The notes beneath the pieces are model-generated. The model saw only the letters and a list, made by a program, of their open reading frames with translations. It was not told where the DNA came from and did no database searches. 64,000 nt of DNA from Mycobacterium deserti. GTDB lineage: Bacteria; Actinomycetota; Actinomycetes; Mycobacteriales; Mycobacteriaceae. Location of the stretch: positions 186,001 to 250,000 of the forward strand of contig NZ_JAODWD010000006.1 of the NCBI RefSeq assembly GCF_025345615.1. Direction: 5' to 3'. The translations under genes were made by a program, and so were the position numbers. This document shows, piece after piece, positions 1 through 8,746 of this stretch. Within the stretch, counting starts at the first letter, position 1. The number at the start of each line of letters is the position of its first letter.

Positions 1-1
1 C

Positions 2-100
2 ATGAGCAAGCAGCGCGCAGCGGCAATCTCCAACTCGCCGGGCGCCTCCAAGCGCGGCGGCAAGAATTCCGGCAAGGGCGGCAAGAAGTCCGGTTCCTAG
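2..100 (+). CDS. Lys/Gly/Ser-rich C-terminal tail or 32-aa peptide
   Basis: An open frame ends with TAG at 98-100. An ATG lies at position 2, so this is either a complete 32-residue basic peptide or, more likely, the tail of a longer protein beginning before the window. The visible part is rich in Lys, Gly and Ser (alternating GGK and KSG units) and looks disordered. No ribosome site can be judged because only one base precedes the ATG. No function is proposed. Confidence 0.35.
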   Translation: MSKQRAAAISNSPGASKRGGKNSGKGGKKSGS

Positions 101-154
101 AACGGCGCGGCGAGATGTCGCAGCCGGTCCGATGCTGCGCCTGAATTGCCGTCT

Positions 155-379
155 CTACGGGTGAGACGGCGCCGGCGGGGCGGCGGCAACGCACAGTCCG
201 GTCTGCGAGTCGAGGACTTTGCCTGGAATGCAGAACGACGAACAGCCGTAGATGACGCCCGTTTGCCCCGGAGGGCAGCAGCAGTTGCCGGGCTGCGCCG
301 CGGCGATGGCCGGTGAAACCAGTGTTCCCAGGGCCGCCGCTGTGAACGCCGCCGCCGCAAACCTTCGCACTCGGGTCAT
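155..379 (-). CDS. small secreted Cys-rich protein
   Basis: A 74-residue protein. I chose the ATG at 379 because it opens with a clear Sec signal peptide: MTRVRR, an Ala-rich hydrophobic core, then a likely cut after AIAAA. The mature part is about 45 residues and contains a CCCPPGQ cluster, further cysteines (GCSSFC, GLC) and a Pro-rich end, suggesting a small disulfide-bonded exported peptide. It lies downstream of selO on the same strand with a 22-bp gap, so it may be co-transcribed. Function unknown; short Cys-rich secreted proteins of this kind are common in mycobacteria. Confidence 0.7.
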   Translation of the reverse strand: MTRVRRFAAAAFTAAALGTLVSPAIAAAQPGNCCCPPGQTGVIYGCSSFCIPGKVLDSQTGLCVAAAPPAPSHP

Positions 380-401
380 GTACCTGAGTGTATGCCCGGC
401 A

Positions 402-1865
402 CTACGTTCCGCAGAAGGTTCGGTAGGTACCGAAATCATCCGGCGCCGGTTGGGCGTACCTCTCCAGCCCCGGCCGTTCGTCGTAGGGCGCGGCGAGCAC
501 CGCAAGAAGTTGCTGTAGCGGGCCGAGATCGCCGGCGGTCGCGGCCTTCAACGCCTCCTCGACGAGGTGGTTACGCGGGATGTACACCGGGTTGGCGCGG
601 TCCATCGCGTCGCCGTCGGGATCGAGGGCACGCCAGCGCGCCAACCAGTCGTCGAACGCGGCGAGGTCGACGAATTCGCCGCGGGCCGGCTCGAGGTCAC
701 CGCGAGCGGCGCTGCCGAGGCGGCGGAAGAACGACGTGAAGTCGACGCGGCTCTGCTGCAACTGTGCGAAGAGGTCCTCGACCAGCGCCATGACGGCATC
801 GTTGTCGGCCGCACCGCGAAGGCCCAGCTTGGCGCGCATGCCGTCCGACAACGCCGCCGCGTAGCGCGCCGGAAACCCCCGCAGCGATTCCTCCGCGATC
901 GCCACCGCGCGGTCCTGCTCGTCGGCGAACAACGGCAGCAGTGTCTCGGCGAAGCGGGCGAGGTTCCACACCGCGATCGACGGCTGGTTGCCGTAGGCGT
1001 AGCGGCCCCAGGAGTCGATCGAGCTGAACACCGTGGCCGGGTCGTAGGCCTCCATGAAGGCGCACGGGCCGTAGTCGATGGTCTCGCCGGAGATGGTCAT
1101 GTTGTCGGTGTTCATCACGCCGTGCACAAACCCCACCGACATCCACTGCGCGATCAGCGTGGCCTGCACTGCCGACACTGATTCGAACAAGGCGAGGTAC
1201 GGCTGCTCGGCCCTCGCAGCAGTGGGGTGATGCCGCGCAATCGCATGGTCGGCAAGGCGGCGCAGCAGATCGAGATCACCGCTGGCGGCCGCGTACTGAA
1301 AGCTGCCGACCCGCAGATGGCTGCTCGCGACGCGGGCCAGTACGGCGCCGGGCAGCAGTGTCTCGCGCGCCACCTGGCGGCCCGTCGCGACCACGGCCAG
1401 TGACCGGGTGGTGGGGATGCCCAAGGCATGCATCCCCTCGCTGACGATGTACTCGCGCAGCATCGGCCCGACCGCGGCGAGACCGTCGCCGCCGCGCGAG
1501 AAGGGACTGGCGCCGGAGCCCTTGAGGTGAATGTCGCGAGCAGCGCCGGAAGCGTCGGTGAGCTCGCCGAGCAGCAGCGCCCGCCCGTCGCCCAGCCGCG
1601 GCACGAAACCGCCGAACTGGTGCCCGGAGTAAGCCTGCGCCACCGGGTTGGCGCCGCCGGGAACCAGGTTGCCGGTCAGGAAGCGGACACCGTCTGGCTC
1701 TCGCAGCCACTGGGCGTCCAATCCGAGTTCGCCCGCCAACCGCTCATTGAGCACCAGCAGTTGCGGGTCGGGAGTCTCTTCGGCCTTCCATTGAACCGCC
1801 ATCTCGGGCAGTTCACGGGCGAACCGGTCATCCAGGACGAGGGTCGTTGCGGGGGAGGTGCTCAC
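402..1865 (-). CDS. selO: protein adenylyltransferase SelO (YdiU/UPF0061 family)
   Basis: 487 residues with a GTG start, the usual bacterial SelO length. SelO is a pseudokinase-fold enzyme that transfers AMP from ATP to Ser/Thr/Tyr of target proteins, many of them redox proteins. Visible family blocks are YSGHQFGGF (79-87), GDGRA (92-96), HLKGSG with Lys115, the catalytic-loop-like GFVHGVMNTDNM (245-256) and the metal-binding IDYGP (263-267). The chain ends TFCGT, so Cys485 is third from the end, where animal SelO carries selenocysteine. It precedes a small secreted-protein gene on the same strand and follows the flavin-type oxidoreductase by 10 bp, so the three could form an operon. Identity is secure; substrates cannot be read from sequence. 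Confidence 0.95.
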   Translation of the reverse strand: MSTSPATTLVLDDRFARELPEMAVQWKAEETPDPQLLVLNERLAGELGLDAQWLREPDGVRFLTGNLVPGGANPVAQAYSGHQFGGFVPRLGDGRALLLGELTDASGAARDIHLKGSGASPFSRGGDGLAAVGPMLREYIVSEGMHALGIPTTRSLAVVATGRQVARETLLPGAVLARVASSHLRVGSFQYAAASGDLDLLRRLADHAIARHHPTAARAEQPYLALFESVSAVQATLIAQWMSVGFVHGVMNTDNMTISGETIDYGPCAFMEAYDPATVFSSIDSWGRYAYGNQPSIAVWNLARFAETLLPLFADEQDRAVAIAEESLRGFPARYAAALSDGMRAKLGLRGAADNDAVMALVEDLFAQLQQSRVDFTSFFRRLGSAARGDLEPARGEFVDLAAFDDWLARWRALDPDGDAMDRANPVYIPRNHLVEEALKAATAGDLGPLQQLLAVLAAPYDERPGLERYAQPAPDDFGTYRTFCGT

Positions 1866-1875
1866 CCCATCCAGA

Positions 1876-2790
1876 CTACGACGCGGTCTTCGCCGGAACG
1901 GATCCGCGAAGGGCCGGGATCACCTCCGTCGCCAGGTGCTCGAATTCGCTGCGGCGTTCCTTGGGCGGCAGGTCGAACACGAACTCGGTCATGCCGATGG
2001 CCCCGAACTGCTCGACCACCTGCTCGAGTGTGGCGCCGCCGGTCCAGATGTCGTACGGGCCGAACGGGGTGAACGAGCGCCGCAGCGACAGGGGGTCCCG
2101 CCCGGCCGCCCGACACAATTCGTCGAGCTTGGCGTTCTGGCGCGCCGTCACCTCCAGGATCTCGACGGGGTCGTCGACGATCGGGCCGATGGTGTTCCAG
2201 ACGTCGGCGCGCTCGGCACTGACCCGCAGCACCGTGGGCGACTGCCCGCCCGTCATCAACGTGGGGCGAGGCCGCTGCACGGAGCCGGGCACTGTCGCGA
2301 CGTCGCGGGCCTGCAGCCAATCGCCGTCATGAGTGAACGGTTCGCCGTCGCCACGCAGAATGCCGTCGAGGATCGCCACGTAATCGGCGAACCGGCCGGC
2401 TCGCTCCTTCGGCGACCACGGCTGCTCACCGACGGCGTGATGGTCCCAGTCGAACAGGCCCGCTCCGATGCCCAGGTCCAGGCGCCCGCCGGACAGGTGG
2501 TCGACGGTCAGCGCCTGGCGCGCCAGGGTGGCCGCAGGCCGAAGGATGGGATTGCTGACCAGCGTGCCGATGCGGATGCGCTCGGTGGCCGCGGCGCCCA
2601 ACGGCAGCACGCTCCAGCCGTCGAACCAGGGCCGGCTGCGGTCTCGAAGATCCGAGCTGTGGTCGGGCACCAGCACCTGATCGAAGCCGAGATCCTCGAG
2701 CCAGCGGAACTGCCGCGGCAGGTCCAAAAGGCCGTCGTCGGGATACAAGAGCACACCGAATTTCAGCGGCGTGCGGTCCTGGATGGGCAT
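1876..2790 (-). CDS. LLM-class flavin/F420-dependent oxidoreductase
   Basis: A 304-residue luciferase-like TIM-barrel protein. The start is the ATG at 2790 (MPIQDRTPLKFGV); upstream in-frame codons would add a non-conserved tail. Family features are the opening barrel strand LKFGVLLYP, the LVPDHSSD segment, the conserved IRIGTLVSNP and the LSGGRLDLGIGAG glycine-rich phosphate-binding region. In mycobacteria most members use coenzyme F420 rather than FMN; that is family knowledge and the substrate is unknown. It diverges from the MTHFR gene across a 207-bp region holding an inverted repeat, and is followed closely by selO. Confidence 0.88.
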   Translation of the reverse strand: MPIQDRTPLKFGVLLYPDDGLLDLPRQFRWLEDLGFDQVLVPDHSSDLRDRSRPWFDGWSVLPLGAAATERIRIGTLVSNPILRPAATLARQALTVDHLSGGRLDLGIGAGLFDWDHHAVGEQPWSPKERAGRFADYVAILDGILRGDGEPFTHDGDWLQARDVATVPGSVQRPRPTLMTGGQSPTVLRVSAERADVWNTIGPIVDDPVEILEVTARQNAKLDELCRAAGRDPLSLRRSFTPFGPYDIWTGGATLEQVVEQFGAIGMTEFVFDLPPKERRSEFEHLATEVIPALRGSVPAKTAS

Positions 2791-2823
2791 GTCGTCAACG
2801 CTATGAGCCGACGCGGGAATCAC

Positions 2824-2850
2824 AAGTAGGCACAAAAAAGTGCGCTACTT
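2824..2850. promoter_or_regulatory. A/T-rich inverted repeat between divergent genes
   Basis: AAGTAG-GCAC (2824-2833), a loop of six A (2834-2839), then GTGC-g-CTACTT (2840-2850): a ten-base-arm inverted repeat with one bulged base. It lies in the 207-bp divergent interval between the LLM oxidoreductase (start 2790) and the MTHFR gene (start 2998), in locally A/T-rich DNA. It could be a regulator operator or an RNA hairpin. No cognate regulator is adjacent. Confidence 0.4.
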
Positions 2851-2997
2851 ACCAAAAGGTGAGGGTCCAGGGGCCCCGCGACGATTTAGGGGCGACCAGG
2901 TTACCTCTGTATCGTGAGGCTTTCCCGGCCGCGCGGACCGTGGTCAACGTCGACCTGCCGTGGCCGGACAGAATCACATGATCAGGAGCAGTATCCC

Positions 2998-3891
2998 GTG
3001 AGCCTCAACACCATCGCCCTGGAGCTGGTGCCGCCGAACGTGGAACGCGGCCGCGAGCAGGCGCTGGAGGAAGCGCGCAAGGTGCTGGAGTGCTCCGCAG
3101 AGGCCGGTCTCGAGGGCCGCATCCGGCACGTGATGATTCCCGGCATGATCGAAGAGGACGACGACCGTCCCATCGAGATGAAGCCGAAGATGGACGTCCT
3201 CGACTTCTGGTCGATCATCAAGCCCGAGCTTTCCGGCGTGTACGGACTGTGCACGCAGGTGACCGCCTTCCTCGACGAGGCCGCGCTACGTCAGCGGATG
3301 ACCGCTCTGAGCGCTGCCGGCTTCGACGGCATCGCATTCGTCGGCGTGCCGCGCACGATGAGCGACGGTGAAGGCTCCGGCGTCGCGCCGACCGACGCAC
3401 TCTCGCTCTTCGACGGGTTGGTGCCCAACCGGGGGGCGATCCTGATCCCGACCCGTGACGGCGAGCGCGGACGGTTCACCTTCAAATGCGACCGGGGCGC
3501 CACCTACGGCATGACCCAGCTGCTGTATTCGGACGCGATCGTCGGGTTCCTGCGCGACTTCGCCGAGACCACCGACCATCGCCCCGAGATCCTGTTGTCG
3601 TTCGGCTTCGTCCCGAAGGTCGAGAGCAAGGTCGGGCTGATCAACTGGCTGATCCAGGACCCGGGCAACGCCGCGGTCGCAGAGGAACAGGAGTTCGTCA
3701 AGCAGCTGGCGGCCACCGAACCGACCGAGAAGCGCAAATTGATGGTCGAGCTGTACAAGCGGGTCATCGACGGTGTGGGCGAGCTCGGCTTTCCGCTGAG
3801 CATTCATCTCGAAGCCACTTACGGGGTGTCCACTCCGGCGTTCGCGACGTTCGCGGAGATGCTCGACTACTGGTCGCCCGACAAGCACTGA
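2998..3891 (+). CDS. mycobacterial-type methylenetetrahydrofolate reductase
   Basis: 297 residues from GTG 2998, preceded by AGGAG at 2984-2988. The sequence (LNTIALELVPPN near the N-terminus, RHVMIPGMIEEDDDRP, DFWSIIKPEL, YGMTQLLYSD, LLSFGFVPKVESK, INWLIQDPGN) matches what I recall of the small mycobacterial MTHFR family typified by Rv2172c, which reduces 5,10-methylene-THF to 5-methyl-THF for methionine synthesis and is distant from MetF. The whole chain is about 300 residues. It ends five bases before hrpA, suggesting one transcript. Family assignment rests on recognition of these blocks; the reaction is family knowledge. Confidence 0.85.
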   Translation: MSLNTIALELVPPNVERGREQALEEARKVLECSAEAGLEGRIRHVMIPGMIEEDDDRPIEMKPKMDVLDFWSIIKPELSGVYGLCTQVTAFLDEAALRQRMTALSAAGFDGIAFVGVPRTMSDGEGSGVAPTDALSLFDGLVPNRGAILIPTRDGERGRFTFKCDRGATYGMTQLLYSDAIVGFLRDFAETTDHRPEILLSFGFVPKVESKVGLINWLIQDPGNAAVAEEQEFVKQLAATEPTEKRKLMVELYKRVIDGVGELGFPLSIHLEATYGVSTPAFATFAEMLDYWSPDKH

Positions 3892-3896
3892 GCGGC

Positions 3897-6800
3897 GTGT
3901 CCGAACCGTCAGCCGCCGATGAGCGCTTGCGTGACGAGGAGAAACACGAACTCCGCAAGCGTCTGGACGGACTGACTGTCCGTGACGCCGCCCGGCTCGG
4001 CCGTCGGCTCAGGAGTTCGCGCGGAGCCGAGCAGCTCGCCAAGCTCGCCGAACAGGTCAGCGCCGCCGAGGCTCTGGTGGCCACCCGAATCGCCGCCGTC
4101 CCGGCCATCACGTATCCGGACCTGCCGGTCAGCGAGCGACGCGACCAGATCGCCGAGGCCATCAACGCGCATCAGGTCGTGATCGTCGCCGGCGAGACCG
4201 GTTCGGGCAAGACCACCCAGCTGCCCAAGATCTGCCTGGAACTCGGCCGCGGCATTCGGGGAACCATCGGCCACACGCAGCCCCGCCGCCTCGCGGCACG
4301 CACGGTGGCTCAACGCATCGCCGACGAAGTGGGCACCCCCCTGGGCGAAACGATCGGTTACACAGTACGTTTCACCGACCAGGTCAGCGACCGCACCCTG
4401 GTCAAGCTGATGACCGACGGCATCTTGCTCGCGGAGATTCAACGCGATCGCCGCCTGCTGCGCTATGACACGCTGATCCTCGACGAGGCCCACGAACGCA
4501 GCCTCAACATCGACTTCCTTCTCGGCTACCTGCGCGAACTGCTGCCGCGACGACCGGAGCTGAAGGTGATCGTCACGTCGGCGACCATCGAACCCGAACG
4601 CTTCGCCGCCCACTTCGGGAGCGCGCCGATCGTCGAAGTGTCCGGGCGCACCTACCCGGTCGAAATCCGTTACCGCCCACTGGAAGTGGCCGTCGCGACC
4701 ACCGACGTCGACGACCCCGACGATCCGGACCACGACGTCATCCGCACCGAGATGCGTGATCAGACCGAGGCTGTCGTCGACGCCGTCAACGAGCTGGCTG
4801 CTGAACCGCCGGGAGACGTGCTGGTGTTCCTGTCCGGAGAACGCGAGATCCGGGACACCGCAGAGGCTTTACGCGACCTGAAGAACACCGAGGTGTTGCC
4901 GCTGTACGCGCGCCTGCCCACAGCCGAACAGCAGCGGGTGTTCGCGCCGCACACGGGCCGGCGGGTCGTGCTCGCCACCAACGTCGCCGAGACATCGTTG
5001 ACCGTGCCCGGTGTCCGGTACGTCGTCGATCCCGGGACGGCGCGCATCTCGCGCTACAGCCGGCGGACGAAGGTGCAGCGCCTGCCGATCGAGCCGATCT
5101 CACAGGCGTCGGCCGCGCAGCGGGCGGGCCGCTCAGGGCGGGTCGCGCCGGGGGTGTGCATCCGGCTGTACTCCGAAGAGGATTTCTCATCGCGCCCGCG
5201 CTACACCGATCCCGAGATCCTGCGGACCAACCTGGCGGCGGTGATCCTGCAGATGGCCGCACTGCAACTCGGCGACATCGAGAGCTTTCCGTTTCTCGAC
5301 CCGCCGGATGCGCGCAGTATCCGCGACGGAGTTCAGCTGCTGCAGGAACTCGGCGCCTTCGACCGCGACGGCGCGATCACCGACGTCGGTCGTCGTCTCG
5401 CCCGGCTGCCGGTCGATCCGCGGCTGGGCCGGATGATCCTGCAGGCCGACGTGGAGGGCTGCGTCCGCGAGGTGCTGGTGCTCGCCGCGGCCTTGTCGAT
5501 CCCCGACCCGCGTGAACGCCCCACCGATAAGGAGGAGGCGGCGCGCCAGAGTCATGCGCGCTTCGCCGACGAGCACTCCGACTTCATGTCCTACCTGAAC
5601 CTGTGGCGCTATCTGCGAGAACAGCGAAAGGAGTTGTCAGGTAACGCCTTCCGGCGGATGTGTCGTGACGAATTCCTGCACTACCTGCGCATCCGCGAGT
5701 GGCAGGACCTCGTCGGGCAGCTGCGTAGCATCGCCCGCGACATCGGCATCAAAGAGTCCGACGAGCCCGCCGAACCCGGGTCTATTCACAGCGCGATGCT
5801 GGCAGGGTTGTTGTCCCACATCGGTCTTCGCGATCGGGATACGCGCGAATTCGTCGGCGCGCGCAACACCAGGTTCGTGCTCGCGCCGGGCTCGGTGCTG
5901 ACGAGACGTCCCCCGCACTGGGTGGTGGTCGCCGAACTGGTCGAGACCAGCAGGCTCTACGGGCGCATCGCGGCGCGCGTCGCGCCCGAGGCCGTCGAGC
6001 GCGTCGCGGGACACCTCGTCCAGCGCACCTACAGCGAGCCGCATTGGGACGCGCAGCGCGGTGCGGTGATGGCCTACGAGCGGGTCACGTTGTATGGCCT
6101 GTCGTTGGTGGCGCGCAGGCGCGTCGGATACGCGCAGGTCGATCCGGTCGTCGCGCGGGAACTGTTCATCCGCCACGCGTTGGTCGAAGGCGACTGGCAG
6201 ACGCGGCACCACTTCTTCCGCGACAACGCCCGCCTGCGCCGGGAGCTCGAAGAGCTGGAGGAGAAGGCCCGCCGCCGAGACCTTCTGGTCGACGACGACA
6301 CCGTCTTCGCGTTCTACGACGCGCGAGTGCCGGCAGAAGTCGTGTCCGCCAGACACTTCGACGCGTGGTGGAAGAAGCAGCGGCACAAGACGCCGGACCT
6401 GCTGACATTGACCCGTGACGATCTGCTGCGGGCCGATGACGATGTCGAGCGGCCCGACTCCTGGTCGGCGGGCGACGTGTCGTTGCCCCTGTCCTACCGC
6501 TTCGAGCCGGGCGCCGAGGACGACGGCGTCACCGTGCATGTGCCCGTCGAGGTGCTGGCGCGGCTCGGCGGTGACGAATTCGCCTGGCAGGTACCGGCGA
6601 TGCGCGAAGAACTCATCACCGCACTCATCCGCTCCCTGCCGAAGGATCTGCGGCGCAACTTCGTTCCCGCACCCGACACCGCACGCGCCGTCCTGGCCGC
6701 ACTCGAACCGGGCGAGGACCCACTCCTGGTCGCCCTGCAACGCGAACTGCACCGCCTCACCCGGATTCTCGTGCCCCTCGACGCCTTCGACCTCGACAAG

Positions 6801-7796
6801 CTGCCCGCGCACCTGCAGGTGACGTTCGCAGTGGAGTCGAAGGACGGCACGGTACTGGCCCGCGGTAAGAATCTGGAGGCGCTGCAAGGAGCACTGGCCG
6901 CATCGTCACGCCGGGCGGTCGCCGACGCGGTGGCCGGTGAGCTGGAACGCACCGGGTTACGCACGTGGCCCGACGACCTCGACGAGCTGCCGCGCACGGT
7001 GCAGCGTGGTTCGGTACGGGGATTCCCCGCGCTGGTCGACGCGGGCGCCGCCGTGGACATCCGGGTGCTGCCCACCGAATCGGAGCAGGCGGACGCGATG
7101 GCGATCGGCACCCGCCGGCTGCTGCGGCTCTCGGTGCCGTCCCCGGTGAAGGCGATCGAGAGAAGCCTCGATCCGCGTACCCGGCTGCGGCTCGGCACAA
7201 ATCCCGACGGCTCACTGCAGGCGTTGCTGGACGACTGCGCGGACGCGGCGGTGGATGCGTTGGTGAGGGCGCCGGCGTGGACCCGCGTCGACTTCGGCAC
7301 GCTGCGCGACACCGTCGCCAGCCAACTGGTCCCCACCACACAGGTGCTCGTCGGTCGCGTCGAGAAGGTGCTGACCGCAGCGCACGAGGTCGACGTCATG
7401 CTGCCCGCGACGCCGCCGCCGGCGCAGGCCGACGCGATCGCCGACATCCGTGCCCAGCTCGGTCGGCTCCTGCCTCCGGGCTTCGTCACCAGGACCGGCG
7501 CGAGCCACCTTGCCGACCTCACCCGCTACCTCGCCGCAATCGGCAGGCGGATCGAGCGGCTGCCGCACGGCGTCGGCGCCGACCGCGACCGGATGCAGCG
7601 CGTACACGCGGTCGAAGACGCCTACGACGACCTCGTCGGCGCCTTGTCGCCGGTCCGTGCCGGCGGTGCCGACGTCCGCGCCATCGCGAGGATGATCGAG
7701 GAGTTACGCGTCAGCCTGTGGGCACAGCAGCTCGGCACCTCGCGCCCTGTCAGCGAACAGCGGATCTACCGCGCGCTCGACGCCGTACGCCCCTGA
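3897..7796 (+). CDS. hrpA: ATP-dependent RNA helicase HrpA (DEAH box)
   Basis: 1299 residues from GTG 3897, almost exactly the length of E. coli HrpA (1300). The frame is open much further upstream but that part overlaps the MTHFR gene and is not protein-like. DEAH helicase motifs are in order: Walker A GETGSGKTT (99-107), TQPRRLAA, DEAH at 196-199, SAT, then QRAGRSGR near 405. Winged-helix and ratchet domains follow, and the long C-terminal extension specific to HrpA. HrpA acts on RNA and on stalled or collided ribosomes in proteobacteria; the role here is inferred by homology. It lies five bases after the MTHFR gene. Confidence 0.95.
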   Translation: MSEPSAADERLRDEEKHELRKRLDGLTVRDAARLGRRLRSSRGAEQLAKLAEQVSAAEALVATRIAAVPAITYPDLPVSERRDQIAEAINAHQVVIVAGETGSGKTTQLPKICLELGRGIRGTIGHTQPRRLAARTVAQRIADEVGTPLGETIGYTVRFTDQVSDRTLVKLMTDGILLAEIQRDRRLLRYDTLILDEAHERSLNIDFLLGYLRELLPRRPELKVIVTSATIEPERFAAHFGSAPIVEVSGRTYPVEIRYRPLEVAVATTDVDDPDDPDHDVIRTEMRDQTEAVVDAVNELAAEPPGDVLVFLSGEREIRDTAEALRDLKNTEVLPLYARLPTAEQQRVFAPHTGRRVVLATNVAETSLTVPGVRYVVDPGTARISRYSRRTKVQRLPIEPISQASAAQRAGRSGRVAPGVCIRLYSEEDFSSRPRYTDPEILRTNLAAVILQMAALQLGDIESFPFLDPPDARSIRDGVQLLQELGAFDRDGAITDVGRRLARLPVDPRLGRMILQADVEGCVREVLVLAAALSIPDPRERPTDKEEAARQSHARFADEHSDFMSYLNLWRYLREQRKELSGNAFRRMCRDEFLHYLRIREWQDLVGQLRSIARDIGIKESDEPAEPGSIHSAMLAGLLSHIGLRDRDTREFVGARNTRFVLAPGSVLTRRPPHWVVVAELVETSRLYGRIAARVAPEAVERVAGHLVQRTYSEPHWDAQRGAVMAYERVTLYGLSLVARRRVGYAQVDPVVARELFIRHALVEGDWQTRHHFFRDNARLRRELEELEEKARRRDLLVDDDTVFAFYDARVPAEVVSARHFDAWWKKQRHKTPDLLTLTRDDLLRADDDVERPDSWSAGDVSLPLSYRFEPGAEDDGVTVHVPVEVLARLGGDEFAWQVPAMREELITALIRSLPKDLRRNFVPAPDTARAVLAALEPGEDPLLVALQRELHRLTRILVPLDAFDLDKLPAHLQVTFAVESKDGTVLARGKNLEALQGALAASSRRAVADAVAGELERTGLRTWPDDLDELPRTVQRGSVRGFPALVDAGAAVDIRVLPTESEQADAMAIGTRRLLRLSVPSPVKAIERSLDPRTRLRLGTNPDGSLQALLDDCADAAVDALVRAPAWTRVDFGTLRDTVASQLVPTTQVLVGRVEKVLTAAHEVDVMLPATPPPAQADAIADIRAQLGRLLPPGFVTRTGASHLADLTRYLAAIGRRIERLPHGVGADRDRMQRVHAVEDAYDDLVGALSPVRAGGADVRAIARMIEELRVSLWAQQLGTSRPVSEQRIYRALDAVRP

Positions 7797-7923
7797 CGGG
7801 TCTCTGCGCGACGGTTGTGGCCGATTAGCGAAGCACCATCGTCCGATCTGCGAAGACTCCTCCGCCCGACACCTTCTCCGAACGTTCGTTTGGGTACTCC
7901 CTTGCCAGCGCGAAGGAGGCCCG

Positions 7924-8709
7924 TTGACAACCGCGACAACCGCCACACTCGAACGCCGGGACTACGGCGACGTGCTTGAAATGTTCCGCGAACTGTCGCA
8001 GTCACCCTTGGGATCGAACGACTACCTCCGTCGGCGGGAGCGGATCATCCGGCACTGTCTGCCACTTGCCGAGCACATCGCACGCCGTTACGGCGGCAGG
8101 GGGGAGCCCCACGACGACCTGCTGCAGACGGCCCGCCTCGGTCTGCTGAACGCGGTCGAACGATTCGACTGCGAATCGGGCAGCGACTTCCTGGCCTTCG
8201 CGGTGCCGACGATCATGGGCGAGGTCAAACGGTATTTCCGCGACAACGGGTGGTCGGTGCACGTGCCGCGTCGCCTCAAGGAGGGCCGCGCCGCCGTGAC
8301 GGCCGCGACGGCCGAACTGAGCCAGCGACTGAACCGGGCGCCGACACCGTCGGAGCTCGCGCGCGAGCTCGGTGTCGAACGGTCCGAGGTCGTCGAGGGG
8401 CTGATCGCCGCGCAGTGCTATCAGACCCGCTCGCTGGATGCGCCGGCCGCGGGGGCGGGGTCGGAGGACGGGATGTCGGTGTGCGACCGGCTCGGCGCGG
8501 TCGATCCCGGCATGGACGTCGTCGAGTTCCGCGAGGCGGTCCGGCCGTTGATCGCCGCTCTTCCGCAACGCGAGCGCGACATCATCGTCATGCGGTTCTT
8601 CGAGGGAATGACCCAGACGCAGATCGCCCATCGACTCGGCGTCTCGCAGATGCACATCTCACGGCTTCTGGCCAAGACTCTCGGGCAATTGCGCGCCGGC
8701 CTGGATTGA
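7924..8709 (+). CDS. RNA polymerase sigma factor, SigF/SigB family
   Basis: 261 residues from TTG 7924, supported by the strong AAGGAGG at 7913-7919. Region 2 spans about 40-110 (DDLLQTARLGLLNAVERFD, then a segment ending MGEVKRYFRDNGW), region 3 about 115-190 (VHVPRRLKEGRAAV, RAPTPSELARELGV) and region 4 about 200-258 (LPQRERDIIVMRFFEGMTQT, HRLGVSQMHISRLL). This is the group 3 SigB/SigF/SigG architecture whose members are normally held by RsbW-type anti-sigma kinases. No anti-sigma gene is next to it, which is unusual. The partner-switching locus at 46.0-51.4 kb is a possible controller, by inference only. It may be a paralogue rather than the orthologue of M. tuberculosis SigF. Confidence 0.93.
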   Translation: MTTATTATLERRDYGDVLEMFRELSQSPLGSNDYLRRRERIIRHCLPLAEHIARRYGGRGEPHDDLLQTARLGLLNAVERFDCESGSDFLAFAVPTIMGEVKRYFRDNGWSVHVPRRLKEGRAAVTAATAELSQRLNRAPTPSELARELGVERSEVVEGLIAAQCYQTRSLDAPAAGAGSEDGMSVCDRLGAVDPGMDVVEFREAVRPLIAALPQRERDIIVMRFFEGMTQTQIAHRLGVSQMHISRLLAKTLGQLRAGLD

Positions 8710-8746
8710 CCGGCGCGCGACCCGCTACATGCGGTATTCATGACGC

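Noticed and set aside
567..1181. A 204-codon frame opposite selO
   Set aside because: Antisense shadow of selO with His/Val/Arg bias and no domain-like features.
3486..3896. Open frame continuing 137 codons upstream of hrpA
   Set aside because: It overlaps the MTHFR gene and is not HrpA-like; GTG 3897 gives the family length.
7885..7900. GTTTGGGTAC resembling SigF promoter elements upstream of the sigma gene
   Set aside because: The GTTT and GGGTA parts are adjacent instead of 15-17 bp apart, so it is not a SigF promoter.
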